Shown here: positions 15,537 through 22,385 of the stretch, piece by piece
How the letters are laid out: each line of letters opens with the position of its first letter
Numbering within the stretch: the stretch's first letter is position 1
Assembly (NCBI GenBank): GCA_024654485.1
Contig: JANLHO010000037.1
Location: forward strand, 1-26,635
DNA: 26,635 bases
Direction of reading: 5' to 3'
From: Patescibacteria group bacterium
GTDB taxonomy: Bacteria; Patescibacteriota; Minisyncoccia; Phycocordibacterales; UBA2100
The notes under the pieces: model-generated
The model's input: only the letters and a program-made list of their open reading frames with translations
Database searches by the model: none
Told to the model about the DNA's origin: nothing
Position numbers and translations under genes: made by a program

Positions 15537-15589
15537 CCCTGTTAAATCCCGCCAAGGGCGGGACGCCGCGAAGCGGCGATTTAACGGGG
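15537..15589. repeat. Branched palindromic element upstream of pilB
   Basis: An outer stem CCCTGTTAAAT (15537-15547) / ATTTAACGGGG (15579-15589), with one non-Watson-Crick position, encloses two GC-rich hairpins. These are CCCGCC-AAG-GGCGGG (15548-15562) and CGCCGC-GAA-GCGGCG (15564-15578), one base apart. The whole 53-base unit would fold as a three-way junction in RNA or extruded DNA. It sits in the 183-base gap between divergent pilB and the MFS gene. Confidence 0.85.
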
Positions 15590-15630
15590 TTAAGCATCCG
15601 TAATTCACTTTGCTCATAACGGCTTTTAAA

Positions 15631-15661
15631 TTGTACCACCAAAGCGCGCGAGGCGTATAAT
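15631..15661 (+). promoter_or_regulatory. Promoter of the MFS transporter gene
   Basis: A consensus TATAAT at 15656-15661 with TTGTAC at 15631-15636, a 19-base gap as at the HIT gene promoter. An in-frame ATG at 15660 overlaps the -10 itself and cannot be on the mRNA, which moves the likely start to ATG 15675, about seven bases past the expected transcription start. Confidence 0.55.
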
Positions 15662-15674
15662 GGCGCGATCGCGT

Positions 15675-16958
15675 ATGGAAGGGATTCTCTCACTCGGAAA
15701 ACAGACTTTTTTATCACTCGGCCTGCGCAACTATCGGCTTTATTTTATCGGTCAGGCGTTCTCCGTTTCGGGCAACTGGATGCAGACGGTCGCGCTCGGC
15801 TGGCTCGTGCTCCAGATGACCGGCTCCGGTACTCTCTTGGGTGTTCTGCTTGCTTTCCGATTCACACCTATGCTCTTTTTGGGGCCCTTTGGCGGCGCCA
15901 TCGTGGACAGGTTTGAGAAGCGCTCGCTCTTGTACGTGACGCAGTCGCTCCGCGGTTTATTCGCGCTCGTATTGAGCGTCCTCGTTTTCACCGGCATGAC
16001 ACAGCTGTGGATGCTGTATCTGCTCGCGCTTCTCACTGGCGCGGTAAATGCCATAGACAATCCGGCGCGGCAGACTTTCGTGCACGAAATGGTGGGGCGC
16101 GAACACCTGCGCAACGCCGTTACTCTGAATTCCACCCAGTCCAACCTGGCGCGCGTCGTGGGGCCGGCGATAGCCGGCGTCGTCATCGCGACGGTAGGCA
16201 TCGCAGCGTGCTTTCTGCTCAACGCTCTGTCTTTCCTCGCGGTGCTCGTCATGCTCTCCCTGATGCGCACCGATGAGCTGCACCACGAGCACCGCGACGC
16301 GCGCGTACCGCGCGGATGGCTCGCGGTCTTGCCGTACCTCAAGACGATGCCGATGCTGCGCAGCATCCTGATCGCCATGGCCGTCATCGGGACGCTAGCG
16401 TACGAGTTTCAGGTCTCCTTGCCGCTTATCGCGCAAGGAACCTTCATGGGCAATGCTGCCGACTACGCGGCGCTCCTCGCGGCCATGGGTGCGGGCTCGG
16501 TGGCCGGAGGGCTTTTTTCCGCGAGTCGCCGCGCAGTGGCCGCCAACGAATTTGTGCTGTGGGCGCTCCTCTTCGGCGTAAGCCTCAGCGCGACGGCCGT
16601 CATGCCCACACTGGGGCTCGCGACGATAGGCATGATATTCGTAGGGTTCTTCTCCATCTGCATGACCTCAACCGCCAACACCATCCTCCAGCTGGAAAGC
16701 TCCGCAGACATGCGAGGGCGGGTCATGTCGCTGTGGTCCATGGCGATATTCGGCTCAACCCTCATAGGCGGGCCTCTCATCGGTTTCATCGGCGAATTCC
16801 TCGGCCCCAGATGGGCTCTCGGCGTGGGCGGCGCGGCGGCCGTACTCGCCGCCCTATTCGCGGGCTATTCGCTGCTCGGACGCGAGCGCATCTTCGCCAT
16901 TCCAAGATGGCTTGACATACGCCGACTGGAGACCAACACCGGCAACACGAAGTTGTAG
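15675..16958 (+). CDS. MFS transporter, EntS/MFS_3-like exporter
   Basis: 427 residues from ATG 15675. A major facilitator with about 11-12 hydrophobic helices. The family pattern is clear: LRNYRLYFIGQAFSVSGNWMQTVALGWLVL at the start, the loop 2-3 motif GPFGGAIVDRFEKRSLL (the GGxxxDRxxRR equivalent), NAIDNPARQTFVHEMVG, NAVTLNSTQSNLARVVGPAIAGVV, and in the second half the typical MRGRVMSLWSM ... GSTLIGGPLIGFIGEFLG. These are hallmarks of the EntS/YfiS-like group of drug or siderophore exporters; the substrate cannot be read from sequence. The C-terminus is a short basic tail. A TATAAT just upstream decides the start. A hairpin with T-run at 17097-17119 probably ends its transcript. Confidence 0.88.
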   Translation: MEGILSLGKQTFLSLGLRNYRLYFIGQAFSVSGNWMQTVALGWLVLQMTGSGTLLGVLLAFRFTPMLFLGPFGGAIVDRFEKRSLLYVTQSLRGLFALVLSVLVFTGMTQLWMLYLLALLTGAVNAIDNPARQTFVHEMVGREHLRNAVTLNSTQSNLARVVGPAIAGVVIATVGIAACFLLNALSFLAVLVMLSLMRTDELHHEHRDARVPRGWLAVLPYLKTMPMLRSILIAMAVIGTLAYEFQVSLPLIAQGTFMGNAADYAALLAAMGAGSVAGGLFSASRRAVAANEFVLWALLFGVSLSATAVMPTLGLATIGMIFVGFFSICMTSTANTILQLESSADMRGRVMSLWSMAIFGSTLIGGPLIGFIGEFLGPRWALGVGGAAAVLAALFAGYSLLGRERIFAIPRWLDIRRLETNTGNTKL

Positions 16959-17096
16959 CGGTGTACCTCCATACCCACATAATGTACGACCGCATCGGAT
17001 ACGGGTATGACGTGTAATTGACCGGGAAAATTGCGCGCATTGACTTTTTTGAGCGCCCGATTATACTGCCCGAACAACTGAATAGTCGTGTGTTCA

Positions 17097-17119
17097 GTCG
17101 GCCTAAGGCCGACATTTTT
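17097..17119 (+). terminator. Terminator after the MFS gene
   Basis: Stem GTCGGC / GCCGAC around CTAAG (17097-17113; the palindrome extends to eight bases with a one-base centre), followed by ATTTTTAA. It lies 139 bases past the MFS stop and 46 bases before the nusA start, and could also act as a leader element of nusA. The preceding 100 bases hold no gene I can support. Confidence 0.55.
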
Positions 17120-17134
17120 AATGGCTTTACTAAA

Positions 17135-17162
17135 CGCTATACGCTAATCGCTAAAACTATCC
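17135..17162 (+). repeat. Heptamer array immediately before nusA
   Basis: CGCTATA, CGCTAAT and CGCTAAA in tandem (17135-17155), followed by a weaker ACTATCC, ending two bases before the nusA ATG. The seven-base period matches the pilin junction repeats although the sequence differs. TAAAAC at 17152-17157 lies seven bases before the ATG and might double as a weak -10. Confidence 0.6.
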
Positions 17163-17164
17163 TT

Positions 17165-18496
17165 ATGGCACTTTTTGACCTCAAATCCTTGAACGCCGCT
17201 TTTGACGAGCTCCAAGAGGAGCGCGGCATCTCGCGCGAAAGCGTCGTGGAGGCGCTCGCGACGGCGCTCGCGGCCGCATACCGGCGCGAATACGGCAAGC
17301 GCGGGCAGATAATACGCGCGTCGTTCAACCCCGAGACGGGCGACATTGAATTCCGGCAGGCTAAGATAGTCGTGGACGACACTCTCGTGCGCCAAGAAGG
17401 AGAGGAGCCGACCGGAGAAGACGACCATCGCTCGCGCTTCAATCCCGAGCAGCACATCATGATAGAGGACGCGCGACGCATCAAGCGCGACGCCGAGCTG
17501 GACGAGGAGATAGCGTTCCCGCTGGAGGCGCGCGAGGATTTCGGACGCATCGCGGCACAGGCCGCGAAGCAAGTCATCATGCAGAAGGTGCGCGAAGCCG
17601 AGCGCGCAAGCATAATCACCGAATACGGCGAGCGCGAGGGCGACATCGTCACAGGCCACGTGCAGCGTTTTGAGCGCGGCAATCTTTTCGTGGACCTCGG
17701 CCGCGCGACTGCCATCCTACCCTACGACGAGCAGATACCCGGAGAGCGCTACCGGCAGGGCGAGCGCGTCCGCGCGCTTCTTTTGCGCGTAGACGAGGGC
17801 GTACGAGGCACCTTCATCCGACTTTCCCGCTCACACCCGCGATTCCTGACCAAGCTTTTTGAGGCGGAAGTGCCGGAAATGGCCAATGGCATCGTGGAAG
17901 TGAAGGGAATAGTGCGCGAGCCGGGCAGCCGCGCCAAGATAGCCGTCTTCTCCAACGATGAGCATGTGGATCCGGTGGGCGCACTCGTCGGGCAGCGCGG
18001 CGTGCGCGTCGCGGTAGTCACATCCGAGCTTGGCGGCGAGAAGATAGACGTCGTGGAGTGGAGCGAGGACCCGAACGAATTCGTGAAAGAGGCGCTGAAA
18101 CCCGCGCAAGTGCTAGGCCTGGAGTTGAACGAGGAAGACAACCGTGCGACGGTCATGGTCGCCGAAGACCAGCAATCGCTCGCCATCGGCCGAGGCGGCC
18201 AGAATGTCCGCCTCGCCGCGCGTCTTACCGGCTGGAAGATAGACATACGCTCAATGGCCGGCGAGCAGATAGCGACCGAGGAGGGCGCGGTACCGCAGGA
18301 GGTCCAGCCCACGGGCGTGGAGGACATTTCCGAAAAAGAAAGCGCTTTTGAGGAGACGAAAGCGGAAACGGGAGCCGACGAGCCGGACCCGAAGGCCGAG
18401 AGCGCCGAGCCGCAGATGCAGGATCGCGATATAGAAGATGAAAAAGTGGAGGAGGAGCAGGAAGAGCCTGTAGACAAGGAAAAAGACGCGGAGTAG
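17165..18496 (+). CDS. nusA: Transcription termination/antitermination protein NusA
   Basis: 443 residues from ATG 17165; the frame is open further upstream but through the terminator and heptamers. NusA binds RNA polymerase and nascent RNA, modulating pausing, termination and antitermination. The N-terminal domain (1-about 155) begins DLKSLNAAFDELQEERGIS. The S1 domain (about 158-225) has GDIVTGHVQRFERGNLFVDL. KH1 carries DPVGALVGQRGVRV (about 273-286), and KH2 has LAIGRGGQNVRLAARLTGWKIDI (about 339-361). The last roughly 75 residues are a very acidic, disordered tail (Glu/Asp/Lys) in place of the AR repeats of E. coli. The N-terminal insert GEEPTGEDDHRSRFNPEQH is longer than usual. It stands alone here without the usual rimP or infB neighbours. 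Confidence 0.95.
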   Translation: MALFDLKSLNAAFDELQEERGISRESVVEALATALAAAYRREYGKRGQIIRASFNPETGDIEFRQAKIVVDDTLVRQEGEEPTGEDDHRSRFNPEQHIMIEDARRIKRDAELDEEIAFPLEAREDFGRIAAQAAKQVIMQKVREAERASIITEYGEREGDIVTGHVQRFERGNLFVDLGRATAILPYDEQIPGERYRQGERVRALLLRVDEGVRGTFIRLSRSHPRFLTKLFEAEVPEMANGIVEVKGIVREPGSRAKIAVFSNDEHVDPVGALVGQRGVRVAVVTSELGGEKIDVVEWSEDPNEFVKEALKPAQVLGLELNEEDNRATVMVAEDQQSLAIGRGGQNVRLAARLTGWKIDIRSMAGEQIATEEGAVPQEVQPTGVEDISEKESAFEETKAETGADEPDPKAESAEPQMQDRDIEDEKVEEEQEEPVDKEKDAE

Positions 18497-18528
18497 CCCG
18501 CGCGAAAGTATCGTCTTAAAAGTTCTCG

Positions 18529-18557
18529 CGGGACGCGCCTCAATGGGCGCGTCCCGC
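18529..18557. terminator. GC-rich hairpin between convergent nusA and membrane-protein gene
   Basis: Stem of about 12 bases, GCGGGACGCGCC / GGCGCGTCCCGC, with a small loop. On the minus strand it is followed shortly by ACTTTTAAG, on the plus strand by a T-rich but interrupted run. It probably serves as a two-way terminator. Confidence 0.65.
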
Positions 18558-18570
18558 TATTGCATCATCT

Positions 18571-18948
18571 TCATCTTCGGAACTTGGCCCGCTGTCTTTG
18601 CGCGATTTGCCAGCATACGTAGCAAATCACGAGGATCACGAAGAGCAACAGGTACACCAGCGCTCCCACAATCACCGCTGCGCCCGATGCTAGCGTGACC
18701 AGAACGAAATCCATCGGCAGACCAACGTCCTGTTGTAGCGGATAGTAATAGAGCGCCACGCAGTACGCCGACGCGAGCAGCACCGCCCAGACGCAGAGCA
18801 TCTCCATGCTCTCCTTTCTCCCCATCTGCCTCTGGACAGCGATGAGCCCGAATAGAGGAAACAGAAATCCGACCAGGAACCCTGGCGTAAGCGCAATCTG
18901 GCTCGGCTGCATAAACCAGCTCCACGTTGTCAATGCCAATCCGTTCAT
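18571..18948 (-). CDS. Small multi-pass membrane protein of unknown function
   Basis: 125 residues. No family recognised. Hydrophobic helices lie at about 20-37 (TPGFLVGFLFPLFGLIAV), 49-68 (MLCVWAVLLASAYCVALYYY) and 80-113 (FVLVTLASGAAVIVGALVYLLLFVILV; one long or two short). The ends are basic, the last residues being QRQRAKFRR. By the positive-inside rule the C-terminus is probably cytoplasmic. The start is decided by a strong AAGGAGGG nine to ten bases before ATG 18948, although the frame stays open to another ATG at 18972. It is followed by the shared hairpin at 18529-18557. A plus-strand frame overlapping it lacks any such signal. Confidence 0.7.
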   Translation of the reverse strand: MNGLALTTWSWFMQPSQIALTPGFLVGFLFPLFGLIAVQRQMGRKESMEMLCVWAVLLASAYCVALYYYPLQQDVGLPMDFVLVTLASGAAVIVGALVYLLLFVILVICYVCWQIAQRQRAKFRR

Positions 18949-18957
18949 CGTTCGCGG

Positions 18958-18965
18958 CCCTCCTT
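18958..18965 (-). promoter_or_regulatory. Strong Shine-Dalgarno for the membrane-protein gene
   Basis: AAGGAGGG on the minus strand, nine bases before ATG 18948. It selects that ATG over the in-frame ATG at 18972. Confidence 0.8.
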
Positions 18966-19087
18966 GTGCCATGCCGATGTGCCTCTATATGGGCACCCGC
19001 GCGAACCGTACCACGGAGAAATTGGCCGTCAATTCGTGCTACGAAGTCACCCGCCTCAAGACGGCGAATGCGCCGAAGTCGTATAGC

Positions 19088-19126
19088 AAAAAAAATCCGG
19101 CGAGCCGCTCCCGAGGGCGGCTCGCC
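19088..19126 (-). terminator. Intrinsic terminator after the 87-residue hypothetical
   Basis: On the minus strand the stem GGCGAGCCGC / GCGGCTCGCC (19126-19099) is followed by GGA and eight T (19095-19088), a textbook intrinsic terminator. It begins four bases past the stop codon at 19130. Between it and the Shine-Dalgarno at 18958 are about 120 bases with no gene; TTGACG lies here (minus) as a possible -35 for the membrane-protein gene. Confidence 0.88.
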
Positions 19127-19129
19127 GTT

Positions 19130-19393
19130 TCAGCTCTTTTCCGGCCGGGCCGTAGGATAGAGTTCGTCTATGAGCCCCTTCGCAAGAAGAAGGTACCGGA
19201 AGTAATTCACTTCCTCCGGACGCCCACGGAACTCCCGTCCGTACCGCAGGCACTTCCTCATGCGCTCGCGGCTGCCGACGTACTCCGATAGGACGCGAAG
19301 CACACGGAGCGCTTTCCTGCGGTTACCCGCTTGGCGGATTGACCACGCCGTGGACGGGTTCAATCCAACTTGAACTTCCGATGTCTTTGCCAT
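19130..19393 (-). CDS. Small hypothetical protein, basic
   Basis: 87 residues, unrecognised. It is strongly basic with several Arg pairs, and predominantly helical: STAWSIRQAGNRRKALRVLRVLSEYVGSRERMRKCLRYG, then EEVNYFRYLLLAKGLIDELY. A nucleic-acid-binding role is conceivable from charge alone, but no motif proves it. The start at ATG 19393 is fixed by AAGGAG seven bases upstream, although the frame extends further. It has its own promoter-like pair (TTGCGA, 16 bases, TAGTAT; 19483-19456) and a strong terminator just after the stop, so it is a self-contained single-gene transcription unit. Confidence 0.68.
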   Translation of the reverse strand: MAKTSEVQVGLNPSTAWSIRQAGNRRKALRVLRVLSEYVGSRERMRKCLRYGREFRGRPEEVNYFRYLLLAKGLIDELYPTARPEKS

Positions 19394-19400
19394 GCGCTCA

Positions 19401-19406
19401 CTCCTT
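19401..19406 (-). promoter_or_regulatory. Shine-Dalgarno for the 87-residue hypothetical
   Basis: AAGGAG on the minus strand, seven bases before ATG 19393. It selects this start over upstream in-frame codons. Confidence 0.8.
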
Positions 19407-19407
19407 G

Positions 19408-19428
19408 TTTCGCACAACATTTCGCACA
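19408..19428. repeat. Two 9-base direct repeats in the 5' leader (possible operator)
   Basis: TTTCGCACA at 19408-19416 and again at 19420-19428, separated by ACA (12-base period). They lie between the promoter-like pair and the Shine-Dalgarno of the minus-strand hypothetical, where a repressor or RNA-binding protein could act. Confidence 0.45.
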
Positions 19429-19455
19429 GCGCAATGATACTGCTGCCCGCCTGGC

Positions 19456-19483
19456 ATACTACGCAAGATGCCAAAAATCGCAA
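19456..19483 (-). promoter_or_regulatory. Promoter-like pair for the 87-residue hypothetical
   Basis: On the minus strand TTGCGA (19483-19478), a 16-base gap and TAGTAT (19461-19456). This predicts a leader of roughly 55 bases containing the direct repeats and the Shine-Dalgarno, unlike the leaderless pattern of the core genes. Confidence 0.45.
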
Positions 19484-19508
19484 ATAATGGACGATATCTA
19501 CACCAGCC

Positions 19509-19538
19509 TTGTCTTGCATGAACGAAGCGTGGTATTAC
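19509..19538 (+). promoter_or_regulatory. Possible promoter of the formyltransferase-like gene
   Basis: TTGTCT (19509-19514), 18 bases, TATTAC (19533-19538), about 45 bases before ATG 19584. A weak match, listed because it is the best candidate in the divergent gap. Confidence 0.25.
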
Positions 19539-19583
19539 TTCCCTCAGGCCATTACGGCATAGATGCGATGAAAGGGAACGGCA

Positions 19584-20387
19584 ATGCGAAAACATAGGCC
19601 AGTAAGGCTCTTAATCCTGACCTCAATCCGAGACGTGGGAGGCGACGACCTCGTGGGCCAATTCGTCTCAACGAAAGACGGCTTAAAGTACATGAGCGGG
19701 GTCGTGGAACATGCAGTGGAGCAGTGCCGTCCCGGCGGTGCGCTACATGGGATGGTGGAGCTGGCGGGGGTCATCAACGACGACACCCAGAAAGGCCTGG
19801 CGGGAAGTGGGTATCCTCTCACCCCCACGGATGGCGAGCGGTGGATTCACCCGCTGGACCTACGCGATCACCGCGGCGTGAAAGTCGCGGATATGACGTA
19901 CCACTATCCCTCCTTCTTCCGTGCGCTCCCTCTGGGCGACGTGTCCGGAAGGCGCGCGGCCAAGCAGGAGTACGAAGCCGGACTGCTCGGCGCGATGAAG
20001 GAACTTGAGGCCGATGTGCTGGTTTCCGACCACTACATGGCCAAAATAGAATACCTCATCGGGGATTTCGGCCTATACGGACGGGTGCTCAACATCCACC
20101 CGGCCGTTACCAAGCTGGGGCATCCCTTCTGCTTCCGCGGTAAAACGCCGACCGCGGATGCGCTCGCGCGCGCCAAAAACGGGTGCGAGGTAAGGACCGG
20201 AGCGACATTGCATATCGTCAACGAACACTTCGACGATGGGCCAATCGTCGCGTACGCGGCTGAGACCCCCGTCTACGCGGATGACACCGCGCAAGAACTC
20301 CGGTGGCGCAATTATCAAATTGCGAAGCTGCCGGTTTTCACGCGAGGCATGCTGAGATATGCGAGGGGAGACATCGCCGTCGCATGA
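19584..20387 (+). CDS. Formyltransferase-fold enzyme (GART/Fmt-like), substrate unknown
   Basis: 267 residues. The second half matches the catalytic region of 10-formyltetrahydrofolate-dependent formyltransferases: VLNIHPAVTKLGHPFCFRGKTP with N170 and H172, then RTGATLHIVNEHFDDGPIVAY with D217 in the DxGP motif. Together these give the N-H-D catalytic set of PurN/Fmt/ArnA. The N-terminal half (LLILTSIRDVGGDDLVG ...) fits a Rossmann-like start, but with a longer insert containing WIHPLDLRDHRGVKVADMTYHYPSFF. It is too short for Fmt (no C-terminal OB domain) and differs from PurN in its middle. Substrate could be an amino sugar, amino acid or nucleotide amine. AAAGGGA lies eight bases before the ATG. 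A terminator follows at 20419. No pathway neighbour identifies the substrate. Confidence 0.7.
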   Translation: MRKHRPVRLLILTSIRDVGGDDLVGQFVSTKDGLKYMSGVVEHAVEQCRPGGALHGMVELAGVINDDTQKGLAGSGYPLTPTDGERWIHPLDLRDHRGVKVADMTYHYPSFFRALPLGDVSGRRAAKQEYEAGLLGAMKELEADVLVSDHYMAKIEYLIGDFGLYGRVLNIHPAVTKLGHPFCFRGKTPTADALARAKNGCEVRTGATLHIVNEHFDDGPIVAYAAETPVYADDTAQELRWRNYQIAKLPVFTRGMLRYARGDIAVA

Positions 20388-20418
20388 GCTCGCGGAGAAC
20401 GAATTGTACGGACAATCA

Positions 20419-20457
20419 GGGGATCTCGGCCGCGGCGGCCGGATCCCTTGCTTTTTT
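20419..20457 (+). terminator. Intrinsic terminator after the formyltransferase-like gene
   Basis: Stem GGGATC-T-CGGCC (20420-20431) / GGCCG-GATCCC (20437-20447) with a one-base bulge, then TTGC and six T (20452-20457). It starts 32 bases past the stop. Confidence 0.85.
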
Positions 20458-20482
20458 GTTGCGGTGCTCATAGAGTCTCCGA

Positions 20483-21184
20483 ATGAGCATAAGCAAGGAA
20501 ATAACGCGGGCAATAGCCGAAGATCAAGGTATCTCACCACTCATCCCGCAGGCATATCTGCGAACACCTCCCTTGCGATTTGACTTCTCCAAGCAAAATC
20601 CCAACATACGACACGTAAACATGGCTGATGCGAACACGCTGCAGGCATATATCAACGAGTCGCTGACAAAGGCTGGAAGAACATGGGGCATGGGTGGCTA
20701 TGGCGAAGAGAGATTTTTCTACGAGAAAAGCTCGCTTTTCAAAAGCGGCGATGAATACCGCTCAATACACATCGGCCTTGATATATGGTTACCCGCCGGA
20801 ACGGCTCTGTGTGCGCCGCTCAACGCGACGGTGCACAGCTTCCGACTAAACGACAACTTCCTGGATTACGGACCGACCATAGTACTGCAGCACGATATTA
20901 GGGGTGTGATATTCCATACCCTCTACGGACATCTAAGCAAACAGTCGCTCGAAGGACTGCGCGAGGGGGAAAAAATCGCGAGCGGCGAGCATATAGCGAC
21001 GCTCGGTAACGTGCAGGAGAACGGCTCATGGCCGCCTCATCTGCATTGGCAAGTAATCGGCGAAATGCGTGGCAAGAAAGGCGACTACCCCGGCGTAGTT
21101 ACCCCATCGGAGAAAGAGGTGTACCTGAGCGTCTGCCCAGACCCAGAGACATTGTTGCGGCCGTTCCTCCCTGACTCTCAATAG
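20483..21184 (+). CDS. LytM/peptidase M23-domain protein of the aminotransferase-fusion type, standalone
   Basis: 233 residues without a signal peptide or membrane helix, so apparently cytoplasmic. The M23 zinc site is complete: H96 and D100 in SIHIGLDIWLPAGT, H150 in HTLYGHLS, and H188 in PPHLHWQV. M23 enzymes usually cut peptidoglycan cross-bridges outside the membrane. From memory, the specific wording (LDYGPTIVLQH, TLYGHLSKQSLEGLREGEKIASGE, ENGSWPPHLHWQV, GDYPGVVTPSE) resembles the M23 domain embedded in large phosphotransferase-M23-class III aminotransferase fusion proteins rather than secreted endopeptidases. The upstream part (TLQAYINESLTKAGRTWGMGGYGEERFFY) also fits that context. It converges on an aminotransferase gene 20 bases away. 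The start is uncertain; no strong Shine-Dalgarno. Confidence 0.78.
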   Translation: MSISKEITRAIAEDQGISPLIPQAYLRTPPLRFDFSKQNPNIRHVNMADANTLQAYINESLTKAGRTWGMGGYGEERFFYEKSSLFKSGDEYRSIHIGLDIWLPAGTALCAPLNATVHSFRLNDNFLDYGPTIVLQHDIRGVIFHTLYGHLSKQSLEGLREGEKIASGEHIATLGNVQENGSWPPHLHWQVIGEMRGKKGDYPGVVTPSEKEVYLSVCPDPETLLRPFLPDSQ

Positions 21185-21203
21185 CGTGGAATATAGTGCC
21201 CTA

Positions 21204-22385
21204 TTAAGGCCTTCCACGGAGTGCTCGAAGTCTTTTTGCGGCTTCGCGAACTTCTTCAAGAGATGGCATGAGAGCGAATCGCACATAGCCCTTACCTGGA
21301 TTGAGACCCCCATCACACGTATCGGAGATTAGGCTGCCGGGCGTTACGACAATGGCTATGGAAGGGTCTAGCAGTTTTTTCGCGAATTCCACATCATCCC
21401 CGTAGACCTTTTGCCACAGATAGAAGGTCGCGTCCGATGCGGAGGTTTCCAGCCCCGCCTCGCGCAATGCGGGCAGCAGGATGTCGCGCTTATCCCGATA
21501 TAGTCGGCGCATGTTCTCTACGTGCTCCTCATCGGCAAGCGCGGATATAGCGGCCTCCTGCACGAAGTCCGGAACTCCGGAATCAATATTGGTTTTCAAA
21601 CTCTTGAACACGTCTATCACCCTCTCGTCTCCGCACACGAACCCGACCCGATAACCGGTCATGTTGTTGCGTTTGGAAAGGGAGTAGAACGCTATTATGC
21701 CCTCGCGACTCACTTCTAGAATGGAGGGAGGCGGTTCATCAAAGTATATGTCTATGTAGCATCCCTCGTCGGCCGCTATAAGTATCTCATTGCGATGCGC
21801 CCACTCTACGAGGCCTTTGTAGTATTCGCGACCGGCGATGGCTCCCGTGGGAGAATTCGGATAATTGAGCCAGAGTATTTTTGCGCGATTCGCGACAGAT
21901 TCGGGGATTGACTCGTAATCAATGAGGAAATCGTTTTCTGCCAAGAGGGGTACGAAAAAAGGGACTCCACCGGCGAAAACTGTGCCCGTTTTCATCGGCG
22001 GATAGCCCGGCGAAGGGCAGATGACAAAGTCGCCGGGATTGATGAACCCTTCCGGTAAGTTGAACACCGCCTCTTTGGAGCCAACGGTCGCGCATATTTC
22101 CCGCTCCGGATCCAGCGAGACGCCGAATCTGCGTCTCATGTATCCCGCCGCCGCTTCCCGATATCTCCGGCTCCCGATGTAGCTCGGGTAGCCGCTTGAT
22201 GCATGCTTCTTCCCGCCGTCGGCCAAACTCTGTATCACGAAATCCGGCGTAGGCTCCGACGGATCTCCAACGCCGAAATCTATGGGGTGGACTCCCAGTG
22301 CGCGCAATTCCTCCACCTTCTTGCCTATCTCGGCAAAGGCGTAGGGTGGGAGTGAAGCAAGCTTTTCCGACGGCTCTATCTTCAT
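21204..22385 (-). CDS. Class I/II PLP-dependent aminotransferase, probable LL-diaminopimelate (or N-succinyl-DAP) aminotransferase
   Basis: 393 residues, a fold-type I aminotransferase of normal length. Features: IDFGVGDPSEPTPDFV near the N-terminus, the glycine/aromatic segment SSGYPSYIGSRRYREAAAGYM, NYPNSPTGA (174-182), the D-E pair IAADEGCYIDIYF, the PLP lysine K238 in FYSLSKRNNMTGYRVGF, and a C-terminal Arg in GYVRFAL for the substrate carboxylate. The SLSKRxNMTGYR form is common to DapC and DapL-like enzymes. The start overlaps the dapA stop by four bases (ATGA), so it is the last gene of lysA-dapB-dapA-aminotransferase. With no dapD or dapE in the cluster, direct amination of tetrahydrodipicolinate (DapL role) is the simplest guess, but the DapC role is not excluded. 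Confidence 0.85.
   Translation of the reverse strand: MKIEPSEKLASLPPYAFAEIGKKVEELRALGVHPIDFGVGDPSEPTPDFVIQSLADGGKKHASSGYPSYIGSRRYREAAAGYMRRRFGVSLDPEREICATVGSKEAVFNLPEGFINPGDFVICPSPGYPPMKTGTVFAGGVPFFVPLLAENDFLIDYESIPESVANRAKILWLNYPNSPTGAIAGREYYKGLVEWAHRNEILIAADEGCYIDIYFDEPPPSILEVSREGIIAFYSLSKRNNMTGYRVGFVCGDERVIDVFKSLKTNIDSGVPDFVQEAAISALADEEHVENMRRLYRDKRDILLPALREAGLETSASDATFYLWQKVYGDDVEFAKKLLDPSIAIVVTPGSLISDTCDGGLNPGKGYVRFALMPSLEEVREAAKRLRALRGRP

Noticed and set aside
18806..19291. 161-codon plus-strand open frame across a terminator
   Set aside because: It has no ribosome-binding site, runs through a strong minus-strand terminator and overlaps two minus-strand genes that do have Shine-Dalgarno sequences.
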